Assembly: GCA_955652025.1 (NCBI GenBank)
Contig: CATPAO010000190.1
Span: 1 to 23,615, forward strand
Direction of reading: 5' to 3'
DNA length: 23,615 nt
From: Casimicrobiaceae bacterium
Lineage (GTDB): Bacteria; Pseudomonadota; Gammaproteobacteria; Burkholderiales; Casimicrobiaceae
A program made the translations under genes and the position numbers. Shown here in pieces: positions 1 through 7,944 of this stretch. The notes beneath the pieces are model-generated. The model was not told the origin of the DNA, did not search any database, and was given only the letters and a program-made list of their open reading frames with translations. Within the stretch, counting starts at the first letter, position 1; each line of letters begins with the position of its first letter.

Positions 1-11
1 CCGCGCGCCGT

Positions 12-974
12 GTGACGCCGCATCTTTCACCGGGTCCGGTCATGCTCGGCGTCGAGGGACAGACGCTCACGGCGGCCGACCGCAGGCGCCTCGCCGATCC
101 GCGCGTCGGCGGCGTCATCTTGTTCCGGCGCAACTACGTCTCGACGGCGCAATTGAGTGCGCTCACCGCCGATATCCGCGATTTGCGCAGTCCTGCGCCG
201 CTGATCGCCGTCGATCACGAGGGCGGCCGCGTGCAACGCTTCCAGGACGGATTCACGCTGGTCCCACCGATGCGCACGCTGGGTGAGCAATTCGATCGCG
301 ACCGCGACGGCGCGCTCGCCGCCGCCGAGCGTTGGGGACGGCTGATCGCCGCCGAGCTCTGCGCATGCGGCGTCGACTTCAGTTTTACGCCGGTGCTCGA
401 CCTCGATGCGGGGACAAGCGCGGTGATCGGTCATCGCGCGTTCCATCGCGATGCGCGCGCGGTCGGCGCCGTGGCGGGCGCGCTATGCCGCGGATTGCAT
501 GCGGGAAGAATGGCGACGGTCGGCAAACACTTTCCAGGCCACGGCCATGTCGCCGCCGACTCGCATGTCGCGCTGCCGATCGATCCGCGGCCCTTCGACG
601 AAATCGCCGCGAACGATCTGGTGCCGTTTGCCGAGCTTTCCCGCGCGCGCCTGATCGATGCCGTGATGCCCGCTCACATCCTGTATCCGGCGTTCGACAG
701 CGAGCCGGCCGGCTTTTCGTCGCGGTGGTTGCAGGATGTGCTGCGCGGTCAGATCGGTTTTGACGGCATGATCTTCAGCGACGACCTGGAGATGGCCGGG
801 GCGCACGGCGCCGGCGACATCGTTGCGCGCGCGGACGCGGCGGTCGATGCCGGATGCGACATGGTGCTGGTCTGCAACGACTTTTCCGCGATGGACGCCT
901 TGCTCGCCCGATGGTCGCCGACGGTTTCGCCGACGCAGGAACAACGGATGGAGCGCATGCGACGCCGCGCGTGA
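12..974 (+). CDS. nagZ: Beta-N-acetylhexosaminidase NagZ
   Basis: Cytoplasmic glycoside hydrolase family 3 enzyme that removes N-acetylglucosamine from anhydromuropeptides during peptidoglycan recycling. The 320-residue product has the single-domain NagZ layout: GPVMLGVEG at the N-terminus, EGGRVQRF near residue 70, KHFPGHG at 172-178, the mobile-loop D-S-H at 183-185 (the His assists catalysis in NagZ) and SDDLEM at about 256-261, where the Asp is the nucleophile. The tail is about 20 residues shorter than in E. coli, which is common outside enterics. The start used is GTG at 12. The frame stays open to the window edge, so a start further upstream cannot be excluded. Family assignment is firm; the exact N-terminus is not. 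Confidence 0.93.
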   Translation: MTPHLSPGPVMLGVEGQTLTAADRRRLADPRVGGVILFRRNYVSTAQLSALTADIRDLRSPAPLIAVDHEGGRVQRFQDGFTLVPPMRTLGEQFDRDRDGALAAAERWGRLIAAELCACGVDFSFTPVLDLDAGTSAVIGHRAFHRDARAVGAVAGALCRGLHAGRMATVGKHFPGHGHVAADSHVALPIDPRPFDEIAANDLVPFAELSRARLIDAVMPAHILYPAFDSEPAGFSSRWLQDVLRGQIGFDGMIFSDDLEMAGAHGAGDIVARADAAVDAGCDMVLVCNDFSAMDALLARWSPTVSPTQEQRMERMRRRA

Positions 975-984
975 GCGCCGGGAA

Positions 985-990
985 TATAAT
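985..990 (+). promoter_or_regulatory. Possible -10 box upstream of the lectin-like gene
   Basis: A perfect TATAAT lies 11 bases after the nagZ stop and about 77 bases before the lectin-like start. No convincing -35 hexamer sits at the right distance, so this is only suggestive. Confidence 0.25.
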
Positions 991-1066
991 CGGCGGCTCG
1001 ATTGTTTGGTGTGCGTTCGGGACAGCGCGTGACAGCCATCCAACCGATAGACACAGGAGGATCACG

Positions 1067-1717
1067 GTGAACGATAAAAATTGGGTCGTCGCAATTGCGG
1101 TCGCGTCGTTGACCGCCGGACTGTGCATGGGCGCGCAAGCTCAAACGTCCGGGATGAGTTTTTTCGTGACCAGCGAAGGATCCGGCAAGGGCGCGGATTA
1201 CGGCGGGCTCGCCGCCGCGGACAAGCAGTGCCAGACGCTCGCGGCAGCGGCCGGCGCGGGTGCGCGCACTTGGCATGCCTATCTCAGCACGCAGGGCGCC
1301 GGGGCCGTGAACGCACGCGACCGCATCGGCAGCGGACCGTGGCAGAACGCCAAAGGGGTCGTCGTCGCGAAGAATGTCGCCGAGCTCCACGGGACCAACA
1401 ACCTGAACAAGGAGACGGCGCTGACCGAAAAAGGCGGCGTCGTGAATGGACGCGGCGATACGCCCAACATGCACGATATTCTGACCGGTTCGCAGCCAGA
1501 CGGGACGACATTCCCCGGCAACGACGACAAGACCTGCGGCAACTGGACGAAAAGCGGAGAAGGCGTCGCGCAGCTCGGCCACCACGACCGCCGTGGTTTG
1601 AGCGACGACGAGGCCTCACGCTCGTGGAACTCGTCGCACCCGTCGCGTGGCTGCAGCGTCGATGCGCTAAAGAGCACCGGCAGTGCGGGACTGCTCTACT
1701 GTTTCGCCATCCAATGA
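1067..1717 (+). CDS. Secreted lectin-like (endostatin/C-type-lectin-fold) protein
   Basis: Start is GTG at 1067, chosen because a strong AGGAGG lies 7-8 bases upstream and the product then opens with a signal peptide: charged MNDK, a hydrophobic stretch, and cleavage after AQA near residue 25. The mature part, about 190 residues, matches from memory a family of bacterial secreted proteins often annotated as lectin. Family-like motifs include GGLAAADKQCQ, a TWHAYLST stretch, ARDRIGSGPW, a NMHDILTGS stretch, TCGNWT, VGHHDR-like LGHHDR, SWNSSHPSRGC and a terminal LLYCFA. Four cysteines in the mature part could form two disulfides. The ligand is unknown. It is separated from nagZ by 92 bases, so it probably has its own promoter. 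The secreted nature is well supported; the lectin role is inferred. Confidence 0.72.
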   Translation: MNDKNWVVAIAVASLTAGLCMGAQAQTSGMSFFVTSEGSGKGADYGGLAAADKQCQTLAAAAGAGARTWHAYLSTQGAGAVNARDRIGSGPWQNAKGVVVAKNVAELHGTNNLNKETALTEKGGVVNGRGDTPNMHDILTGSQPDGTTFPGNDDKTCGNWTKSGEGVAQLGHHDRRGLSDDEASRSWNSSHPSRGCSVDALKSTGSAGLLYCFAIQ

Positions 1718-1762
1718 CGTCCTGGCCGTTAAACCGGCGGTGATTGGGCAGCGGCGCGACGC

Positions 1763-2305
1763 TCAACGTTTGGCGTTCGCCGGGATCGCAGGCAGTCCGA
1801 GGTCCCGCGCGTACAGGCTGATGACTTCGCTGTCGTTGGGAAGCTGGACGTTGCGCTCGAACCGCAACCCCAGCTTTTCGAGCAGTCGCACCGAATCGCG
1901 GTTGGCGGGCGCGGTGATCGCGACAATGCGCGAAAGCCGCAGCACGTTTTCGCCATGCGCGATGACGGCCGACGACGACTCGAACGCATATCCGTTTTTT
2001 CGATACTCGGGCAGGAACGCGAACCCGACGTCGACGTCCGCCAACCCGTCGCGCTTGATCAGGCCGCACAAGCCGATCGGGACGCCGCCGTCCTTCAGCT
2101 CGGTCAGGTACAGGCCGAATCCGTATCGACTGTACATCTTGAGCGGTCCGTTCACGATAAAGCGACGCGCGTCGTCCTGCGTCCGCACGCCTTTGTCGCC
2201 GACGAAGCGCAACCAGGCAGGGTCGTTGAGGAGCGCGACGATGAATGCCGCGTCGTCGACCGACAGCCAGCGCAGCGTCAAGCGAGCTGTTTCGATGACC
2301 TTCAA
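1763..2305 (-). CDS. GNAT family N-acetyltransferase (RimJ/RimL type)
   Basis: Predicted acetyl-CoA-dependent N-acetyltransferase, 180 residues from the TTG at 2305. The N-terminus has the usual IETARLTLRWLS strand. The middle carries GLCGLIKRD and DVGFAFLPEYRKNGYA, the acetyl-CoA binding region of RimJ/L-like enzymes. The end has N-x-x-S-V-R-L-L-E-K-L-G-L-R-F, the family's typical C-terminal helix and strand. No earlier ATG or GTG gives a sensible start. The TTG overlaps the TGA stop of the upstream ArsR gene in a TTGA, so translation is probably coupled. Substrate is unknown; small-molecule or protein N-terminal acetylation are both possible. Confidence 0.82.
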   Translation of the reverse strand: MKVIETARLTLRWLSVDDAAFIVALLNDPAWLRFVGDKGVRTQDDARRFIVNGPLKMYSRYGFGLYLTELKDGGVPIGLCGLIKRDGLADVDVGFAFLPEYRKNGYAFESSSAVIAHGENVLRLSRIVAITAPANRDSVRLLEKLGLRFERNVQLPNDSEVISLYARDLGLPAIPANAKR

Positions 2306-3069
2306 CGCACGCCTGTCCGGGGGAGGCGGCTCATCGCGCGTGGAAACGCCGCTGTCGTGGGCCCTATGGCGAACGCTCGACTCATCCGCCACAAGCTGAA
2401 GCGCTCGCGCAACGCCGCCTCTCCGGTCGGCGAAAACCTGACGATGCGCGATCCCTTGACGCGCCGCGCCCAGCCGAGGTCCAGGCATCGCGTGAGCAAT
2501 GCGGCGCCCAGCGCGCCGGCGAGATGGTGACGGCGCACGCTCCAATCGAAGCACTTTCGGCAGAGCGGCCGTCGACTGGCGACAAGCGCATCGACGTCGA
2601 TCCCGAGCTCGCGACAAAAGCGCCGCCCCGGCACCGTGAGCGCCAGCTTTTCATTTTCGGCACGTAAGAAACGCCGCTTGGCCAGGCTTTCGAAGGCGAG
2701 CACGCCCAATTCGCCCGCCAGATGGTCGTAGCACACGCGCGCTTTCCGCAGCGCCGGCTCGCGCGGACTGCCGCGAGCCCGCACCGCGCCGGCACGAAAA
2801 GCGACACCCATCAGCGATTCGAGCAACTCCGCGACGTCGCGGTCGGCGAGGCGGAAATACCGATGCCGTCCCTGGCTCTCGACGGCCAGCAATCCGGCGC
2901 CGATCAGTTTGGCCAGGTGGCTGCTGGTCGTTTGCTTGGTCACGCCGGCGACTTCCGCCAATTCCGTCGCCGTCAGCGCATGATCCGCCATCAACGCGGT
3001 GAGAATATCGGCCCGGGCGTGGTCGCCGATCGCGGCGGCGATGCCGGCGATGCTGGGTCCGTCGTTCAT
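2302..3069 (-). CDS. ArsR-family winged-helix transcriptional regulator
   Basis: DNA-binding regulator of 255 residues, longer than classical ArsR repressors (about 100-120). The winged helix occupies roughly residues 8-80: GDHARADILTALM, then LTATELAEVAGVTKQTTSSHLAKL as the recognition helix region, then a wing with GRHRYFRLAD. The C-terminal two thirds contain several Cys and His residues (CYDH, RPLCRKCFDWSVRRHH) that could bind a metal or form a ligand pocket. The last 20-30 residues look like a read-on tail to the overlapping GNAT start. The gene is divergent from the NIPSNAP gene. A perfect inverted repeat overlaps its start codon, so autoregulation is likely. No Shine-Dalgarno is visible. 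Confidence 0.85.
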   Translation of the reverse strand: MNDGPSIAGIAAAIGDHARADILTALMADHALTATELAEVAGVTKQTTSSHLAKLIGAGLLAVESQGRHRYFRLADRDVAELLESLMGVAFRAGAVRARGSPREPALRKARVCYDHLAGELGVLAFESLAKRRFLRAENEKLALTVPGRRFCRELGIDVDALVASRRPLCRKCFDWSVRRHHLAGALGAALLTRCLDLGWARRVKGSRIVRFSPTGEAALRERFSLWRMSRAFAIGPTTAAFPRAMSRLPRTGVR

Positions 3070-3091
3070 GGTTCGATGTTAAGCGAACCAT
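3068..3091. promoter_or_regulatory. Inverted-repeat operator of the ArsR/NIPSNAP divergent region
   Basis: A perfect inverted repeat, ATGGTTCG then 8 bases then CGAACCAT. Its spacer holds a minus-strand -10-like TAACAT (3081-3076), which lies 17 bases from a weak TTGCAC. The left arm overlaps the ArsR start codon. This fits an autoregulatory operator; binding is inferred. Confidence 0.6.
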
Positions 3092-3146
3092 CTCCGCCGT
3101 GCAAAGCGCTATCGTTTCGCCGATCCTCCATCGATGAGAGCGCAAG

Positions 3147-3494
3147 ATGACGATCGCCTGTTGCATCCGCTACGAGATCGACCCGTTTCAACGCGATGCT
3201 TTCAAGGAATACGCGACGCGCTGGGGGCCCATAATTCCGCGCTGCGGCGGCGACCTCGTCGGTTATTTCTTGCCGCACGAGGGGACGAATAATGTGGCCT
3301 TCGGCGTGATCGCGTTCGATAGCCTCGCCGCGTACGAGACGTACCGATCCAAGCTCAAATCCGATCCCGAAGGCCGCGCCAATTTCGCGTTCGCGCAGGA
3401 AAAGCGCCTGATCCTGCGCGAGGAACGTACGTTTCTGGAAGCGGTCGACGGTGCGTTCGGCATGGCGGCGGACCGCCGCCGACGTCGGCCATGA
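3147..3494 (+). CDS. NIPSNAP family protein
   Basis: Small 115-residue protein of the NIPSNAP (alpha/beta ferredoxin-like barrel) superfamily. It opens with [12 protein letters not shown], followed by a helix ([14 protein letters not shown]), a conserved central G-G-D-L-V-G-Y-F and a second half with [14 protein letters not shown] and R-x-F-L-E near the end, as in bacterial NIPSNAP proteins. The start ATG has a purine-rich GAGAGCGCAAG just upstream. It is transcribed away from the ArsR gene across 77 bases holding the inverted-repeat operator, so it is probably under that regulator. The biochemical role of the family is unresolved. The C-terminal RRRRP run is not part of the fold. Confidence 0.82.
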   Translation: MTIACCIRYEIDPFQRDAFKEYATRWGPIIPRCGGDLVGYFLPHEGTNNVAFGVIAFDSLAAYETYRSKLKSDPEGRANFAFAQEKRLILREERTFLEAVDGAFGMAADRRRRRP

Positions 3495-3539
3495 TCGCCC
3501 TGATTGTCGGGGCGCATACCGTTTGATTCGCGGCGCTGC

Positions 3540-4379
3540 TCAATACGGATGCGGCCACCGCCCGCCGAGGCGGCGCGTCAACTCCTCGGCCGTGTGCGCG
3601 ACCAGCGGACCCAGTTGCTTGATCCGCGCGTCGGGGAGCCGGGACGATGGGCCCGCAAGCGAAATCGCGCCGAGGGGCTCCGCGTGCTCGTCGTAGACCG
3701 GCGCGGCGACGCAGCGCGTCGCCACCGCATGCTCCTCGTCGTCGAACGACCATCCGCGTTGGCGAATGACGCGCAGGCTCGCCCACATCGTCTCCGGCGA
3801 CGTGATCGTGTTTTCGGTGATACGCGGCAGGCCCTTCACCTTCATGATCGCATCGATCTGCTCGTCCGCGAGCGACGCGAAGATCGCCTTGCCGACACCC
3901 GAGGCATGCAGCGGAACGCGGCTGCCGAGCTTGACGATCGTGCGCATCATTTCGCGGCATTGCACCTGGTCGACGAACACGGCTTCGGTGCCGTCGAGGA
4001 TGCCAAGGTTCGCCGTCTCGCCCGACTGCTCCATCAATCGCCGCATGTACGGATGGCTCTGAGCGATGAAATCGCGGCTCGCGAGAAAGCTCGAGCCGAC
4101 GGCGAATGCCTGCAAGCCGACGTACCACAACCCGAGGTCGCCCGCCTGATACACGTAGCCCATCTTCTCCAGCGTCGCGAGCAAGCGATGCGCGGTGGAT
4201 GGCGCAAGGTTCGCGCGGTGCGCGACGTCGGTCAGCGTGAGTCCACCCTCGGCCTTGGCGAGACACTCCAGGATCGAGAGGCCGCGCGTCAGGCTTTGCA
4301 CCTGTCCGGTCGCGGCGCCCGGCTTGGAAGGCGTACGACCGCGGCGTGCGGGCGGGGTCAGGCGGTGCAAGCTGGACAT
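3540..4379 (-). CDS. IclR-family transcriptional regulator
   Basis: 279 residues from ATG at 4379. Residues 1-25 are a basic, disordered lead (ARRGRTPSKPG). A winged helix spans about 26-85 with LTLTDVAHRANLAPSTAHRL, followed by an IclR effector domain from about residue 95, with SGETANLGILDG, VPLHASGVGKAIFA and a C-terminal GAISLAGPSSR stretch. The text around the linker (LWYVGLQAFAVGS) resembles the BhcR branch, which senses glyoxylate, but that is only recalled similarity. It lies at the 3' end of the phosphonate gene arm, separated from the FAD enzyme by 251 bases that include a dispersed repeat. A TATCAT at 4395-4390 may be a -10 box, though no good -35 is seen. An upstream ATG at 4436 would add 19 residues and is less likely. 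Confidence 0.88.
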   Translation of the reverse strand: MSSLHRLTPPARRGRTPSKPGAATGQVQSLTRGLSILECLAKAEGGLTLTDVAHRANLAPSTAHRLLATLEKMGYVYQAGDLGLWYVGLQAFAVGSSFLASRDFIAQSHPYMRRLMEQSGETANLGILDGTEAVFVDQVQCREMMRTIVKLGSRVPLHASGVGKAIFASLADEQIDAIMKVKGLPRITENTITSPETMWASLRVIRQRGWSFDDEEHAVATRCVAAPVYDEHAEPLGAISLAGPSSRLPDARIKQLGPLVAHTAEELTRRLGGRWPHPY

Positions 4380-4504
4380 CGTCGGCTCGATGATAAGTGG
4401 AATGCCATCAAAGCACACCCGGCCGCCATCTGCCAAGCCTCGATTCGCCTGTTACAGGCTGCTACTGAGCATTACGAACGCGCGTGAGGCTGGATCCTGT
4501 ATAT

Positions 4505-4593
4505 CGTCGTTCCCGCGAAAGCGCTCCCGCGTGCGCGGGAACCCCAGTGTCTTTTGACCGACGCCGCTGGGTCCCGCCTTGGCGAGAACGACG
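4505..4593. repeat. 89-bp dispersed repeat, copy 1
   Basis: Imperfect inverted ends (CGTCGTTCCCG at the left; CGAGAACGACG at the right) enclose an internal GC-rich stem and a CTGGGTCCCGCC segment. It aligns end to end, nearly without gaps, with the copy at 15072-15160. The ends are well conserved and the centre is diverged. It resembles the small dispersed palindromic repeats common in proteobacterial intergenic DNA. It lies between the FAD enzyme stop and the IclR gene. Confidence 0.7.
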
Positions 4594-4630
4594 CGCGTTT
4601 TGCGGAAGCTGTCACTCATTTCGCTAATCC

Positions 4631-7060
4631 TCAGTAGCCGAGCCGCACGTGGGGTGTTACCGAGAATCGTTCGCCGGCAATGTCGACTTCGTAACGCGCG
4701 GCAAGCAGCGCGTCCTCGGTCGGCGCCACGCCGGCACATGCGTAACCCATAGCGATGGCGCGTCCGTACTTGCGGCTGTAGCCGGCGGACGTCAGTTCAC
4801 CGACGTTTTTCCCGTCCATCACAATGGGCTCGCCTCCCCAGGGAAATGCCGCCGGATCGTCGAACGTGAATTGCAGCAGCCGCTTTCTGACGCCGGTGGC
4901 GCGTTGTGCGATCAGCGCGTCGCGCCCGATAAACGGCGTCGCCTTGTCGAGCTTGACTGCGTATCCAAGCCCCGCCTCGAGTGGCGTTTCATCGGGCGAC
5001 AGTTCCGCGCCCCAGGCGCGCCGTCCGGCCTCGATGCGGAGCGCGTCGATCGTGTAGTAGCCGGCGTCGCGCAAGGCGAACGCCTTGCCCGCGTCCGTCA
5101 GCGCGTCGTAGAGCGTCACGCACTGGTCGCTCGGCACGTAGAGCTCATAACCGGGACCGCCGACGTAGCTCATCCGGGCCGCACGTACGCGCGCGTGGCC
5201 GACGTCGATTTCGCGGGTCGTCGCGAAGGGAAGGCCGCTCTTGGACACGTCGTCCGATGATAACGCGCGCAAGAGCGGTTCCGCCTTCGGACCCATGACG
5301 GATATCACCGACGACGCGCTGGTGACATCGACGAGCGATGCGTGCAGGTCGACGCCGATGTGGCGCTCGATCCACGAGAAGTCGCGCGTCGTCTGCGCCG
5401 AGCCGGTCAGAATGAAGAACGTGTCGGCGGCCAGGCGCGTGATCGTGAGGTCGCTCTCGAATCCGCCACGGGCATTGAGCATCGCCGTGTAGACGATCCG
5501 GTCGATCGCGACGTCGATGTCGTTGGCGCACAGCCGCTGCAACACGGCAAGCGCGTCGCGGCCCTTGAGGATGAATTTCGAAAACGACGTCTGGTCGAAC
5601 ACGACCGCGTCGTCGCGGCATGCACGCTGCTCGTCCAGCACATACGGCAGCCAGCCCGGCGTGTCCAGCGTGTAGGGCGGCACGTCCGCGCCCGGCGGCA
5701 GAAAATAATTGGCGCGCTCCCAATTGAGCTTCGTCCCGAACACCGCGCCTTTCACCTTGAGACGATCGTAGAGCGGTGAGCGTCGCAGCGGCCGTACCGT
5801 CGTGAGCTCCTCGCGGGGCCATCGCATCGCATAGTGGAGGCCGAGCGTTTCGACGGTGCGGTCGGCAAGATGCCGGCGATTGGCGTGCAACGGCGCGAAG
5901 CGGCGAACGTCGATGTCGAACACGTCGAACGGCGCTTCGCCGTCGATGATCCACTCGGCGATCAATCGCCCCGCGCCGCCGGCGTTCGCGATGCCGGCGG
6001 AATTGAATCCGGCGCAGACGAAATAGCCCTTGAGCTCGGGCACCTCGCCCAGGACGAAGTTGCCGTCGAGCGTGAAGCTCTCCGGACCGTTCAGCAAAAG
6101 TTTGATCTCGGCGGTCTCGAGGCAGGGCGTGCGATGCAGCGCGTTTCGCATCAGGATTTCGAAATGGTCCCAATCCTCGGGCAGCAATTGGAACTCGAAT
6201 CCTTCGGGAATGCGATCGACATTCCACGGTTTGGCGACAGGCTCGAAGCCGCCCATCACCAACCCGCCGACCTCTTCCTTGTAATAGATGAAGCCGTCCG
6301 GATCGCGGATGACCGGCAGTTCGGCAGTGACGCCCGGAATCGGTTTGGTGACCAGATAGAAATGCTCGGCCGACGCAAGCGGAACGTTGACGCCGGCCGC
6401 GCGGCCCAATTCGCGCGCCCATTGGCCCCCGCAGTTGACGATGGTTTCGCACGCGATCTCTCCGCTCGCATCGCCGCACGACCACGCGATGCCTGCCACA
6501 CGCGCGTTGTGCCGGCGCACGCCGGTGACCCTAACGCCTTCAAATATTTTCGCGCCGCGCATCCGCGCGCCCTTGGCGAGCGATTGCGTGAGGTCGGTGG
6601 GATTGGCCTTCCCGTCGCCCGGAATCCAGACCGCGCCCGACAGATCGTCGGTGCGAAGGATCGGCGCGCGCTCTCCTGCCTCGGACGGCGACAGGTATTC
6701 GAACTCGACGCCGAAGCTGCGTGCCCGCGCCATTTGGCGCTTGATCAGCTTGAGCCGCTCGGGTGTCGTGGCGACATTGAGGCTGCCGCATTGCTTCCAG
6801 CCGGTCGCGAGTCCGGTTTCCTGCTCGAGCGCCGAATAAAGCTCGATGCCGTACCGGCTCATCCGCGTCGCGTTGCGTGTCGCGCGCGTTTGGCCGACGA
6901 GTCCGGCCGCATGCCACGTGGTCCCGCAGGTGAGCTTGCCCTGCTCGAGCAGGACGACGTCGGCGATGCCGAGCTTGGTCAGATGATAAGCGGTCGAGGC
7001 ACCGGCGATGCCGCCGCCCACGACGATAACGCGCGTCTCGGTCGGAACGATGGGCGTCAT
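4631..7060 (-). CDS. FAD-dependent oxidoreductase fused to GcvT domain (dimethylglycine/sarcosine dehydrogenase-like)
   Basis: 809 residues with the full DMGDH/SARDH layout: an N-terminal DAO-type FAD domain (GGGIAG at 15-20), a CGTTWHAAGL motif whose His50 matches the covalent-FAD histidine of DMGDH, an NGPESFTLDGNF segment, a middle FAO_M-like linker at about 375-430, then GCV_T and GCV_T_C folate-binding domains to the end. Family members oxidise N-methyl amines and pass the carbon to tetrahydrofolate as 5,10-methylene-THF. The usual SYVGELGYEL segment reads SYVGGPGYEL near residue 632. The Tyr and terminal Glu are kept, but the first Glu is lost. The gene starts 18 bases after the EamA gene in a phosphonate operon, so an N-methylated aminophosphonate or a glycine-betaine breakdown product is a plausible substrate. 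The substrate is not shown by the sequence. Confidence 0.88.
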   Translation of the reverse strand: MTPIVPTETRVIVVGGGIAGASTAYHLTKLGIADVVLLEQGKLTCGTTWHAAGLVGQTRATRNATRMSRYGIELYSALEQETGLATGWKQCGSLNVATTPERLKLIKRQMARARSFGVEFEYLSPSEAGERAPILRTDDLSGAVWIPGDGKANPTDLTQSLAKGARMRGAKIFEGVRVTGVRRHNARVAGIAWSCGDASGEIACETIVNCGGQWARELGRAAGVNVPLASAEHFYLVTKPIPGVTAELPVIRDPDGFIYYKEEVGGLVMGGFEPVAKPWNVDRIPEGFEFQLLPEDWDHFEILMRNALHRTPCLETAEIKLLLNGPESFTLDGNFVLGEVPELKGYFVCAGFNSAGIANAGGAGRLIAEWIIDGEAPFDVFDIDVRRFAPLHANRRHLADRTVETLGLHYAMRWPREELTTVRPLRRSPLYDRLKVKGAVFGTKLNWERANYFLPPGADVPPYTLDTPGWLPYVLDEQRACRDDAVVFDQTSFSKFILKGRDALAVLQRLCANDIDVAIDRIVYTAMLNARGGFESDLTITRLAADTFFILTGSAQTTRDFSWIERHIGVDLHASLVDVTSASSVISVMGPKAEPLLRALSSDDVSKSGLPFATTREIDVGHARVRAARMSYVGGPGYELYVPSDQCVTLYDALTDAGKAFALRDAGYYTIDALRIEAGRRAWGAELSPDETPLEAGLGYAVKLDKATPFIGRDALIAQRATGVRKRLLQFTFDDPAAFPWGGEPIVMDGKNVGELTSAGYSRKYGRAIAMGYACAGVAPTEDALLAARYEVDIAGERFSVTPHVRLGY

Positions 7061-7078
7061 CGAATCGAACGGCTGGTG

Positions 7079-7924
7079 CTACTGCAGTTTGAGCGCGGCC
7101 ACGCCCGCGACGACGCTCGCCGCTCCGGCCAACCGGCGCCAGCCAAACCCTTCCTTCAATACCAGCGCGCCGATCAACGCGGCGAACAGCACCGACACTT
7201 CGCGCAGCGCCGCGACGACGGCGACCGGTGCACGCGTCATCGCCCACAGCACGATGCCGTACGCGGCGAGGCTCGCCGCGCCGCCGGCCAGCCCGCGCCG
7301 CCATCGCGAGCTCACGTAGCGCGCCGCCGCCCTACCGCGGCGCCAATAGATCCAGGCCAGAAACGGCAATCCCTCGAGAAAGATCAGCCAGCTCACGTAC
7401 CCCGCGGCATTGCCGCTTGTGCGAACGCCGGCGCCGTCGACCAGCGTGTACAGCGCGATGATCGACGCATTGGCGAGCGCCCAGCCCGCGGCGGCGGGCG
7501 GATGGCGGCCGCTCGCGAACCACGCGATGACGACGATGCCGATCGAAATCAGCGCAATGCCGAGAAGCGTCGTAGCGCTGGGATGCTCACCGAGAAACAG
7601 AATGCCGAGCAGGGTGACGATCAGCGGTGCGACGCCACGCATCAGCGGGTAGGCGAACGAAAGATCGGCGCGATGATAGGCGCCCGCCAGCGTGATGTAA
7701 TACGCGAAGTGGATCACCGAGGACATCACGATGAAACGCCACGCCGACGGCGCCGGAACCGCGACGAACGGGAGCATCGCGGCGGCGACGATCGACGAGC
7801 CGGCGACGATCAGCGCCGTGTCGAGTATCGGATCGCCGGCAGCCGATTTGAGCAGCGCGTTCCACAGCGCGTGCAGGAATCCCGCGCCCAGCACCGCGAG
7901 CGTAACGCCGAAAGTGAGCTCCAT
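7079..7924 (-). CDS. EamA/DMT-type membrane protein, phosphonate-utilisation associated (TIGR03340-like)
   Basis: 281 residues and about ten hydrophobic segments, with no soluble domain. The start chosen is ATG at 7924 (MELTFGVTLAVLG), which gives the compact family length; ATG 7933 is possible. Two EamA repeats are visible, the first around LSFAYPLMRGVAPLIVTLL with LGEHPS, the second ending in PVAVVAALREVSVLFAAL with LKEGFGWRRLAG. This matches my recollection of TIGR03340 (phn_DUF6), membrane proteins found beside phosphonate catabolism operons in several proteobacteria. It begins 20 bases after the HD gene and ends 18 before the FAD gene, so it is co-transcribed. It could import a phosphonate or export a product such as an amine or acid. 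Direction and substrate are unknown. Confidence 0.82.
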   Translation of the reverse strand: MELTFGVTLAVLGAGFLHALWNALLKSAAGDPILDTALIVAGSSIVAAAMLPFVAVPAPSAWRFIVMSSVIHFAYYITLAGAYHRADLSFAYPLMRGVAPLIVTLLGILFLGEHPSATTLLGIALISIGIVVIAWFASGRHPPAAAGWALANASIIALYTLVDGAGVRTSGNAAGYVSWLIFLEGLPFLAWIYWRRGRAAARYVSSRWRRGLAGGAASLAAYGIVLWAMTRAPVAVVAALREVSVLFAALIGALVLKEGFGWRRLAGAASVVAGVAALKLQ

Positions 7925-7944
7925 CGCCGGCATCGACGCCGGCG

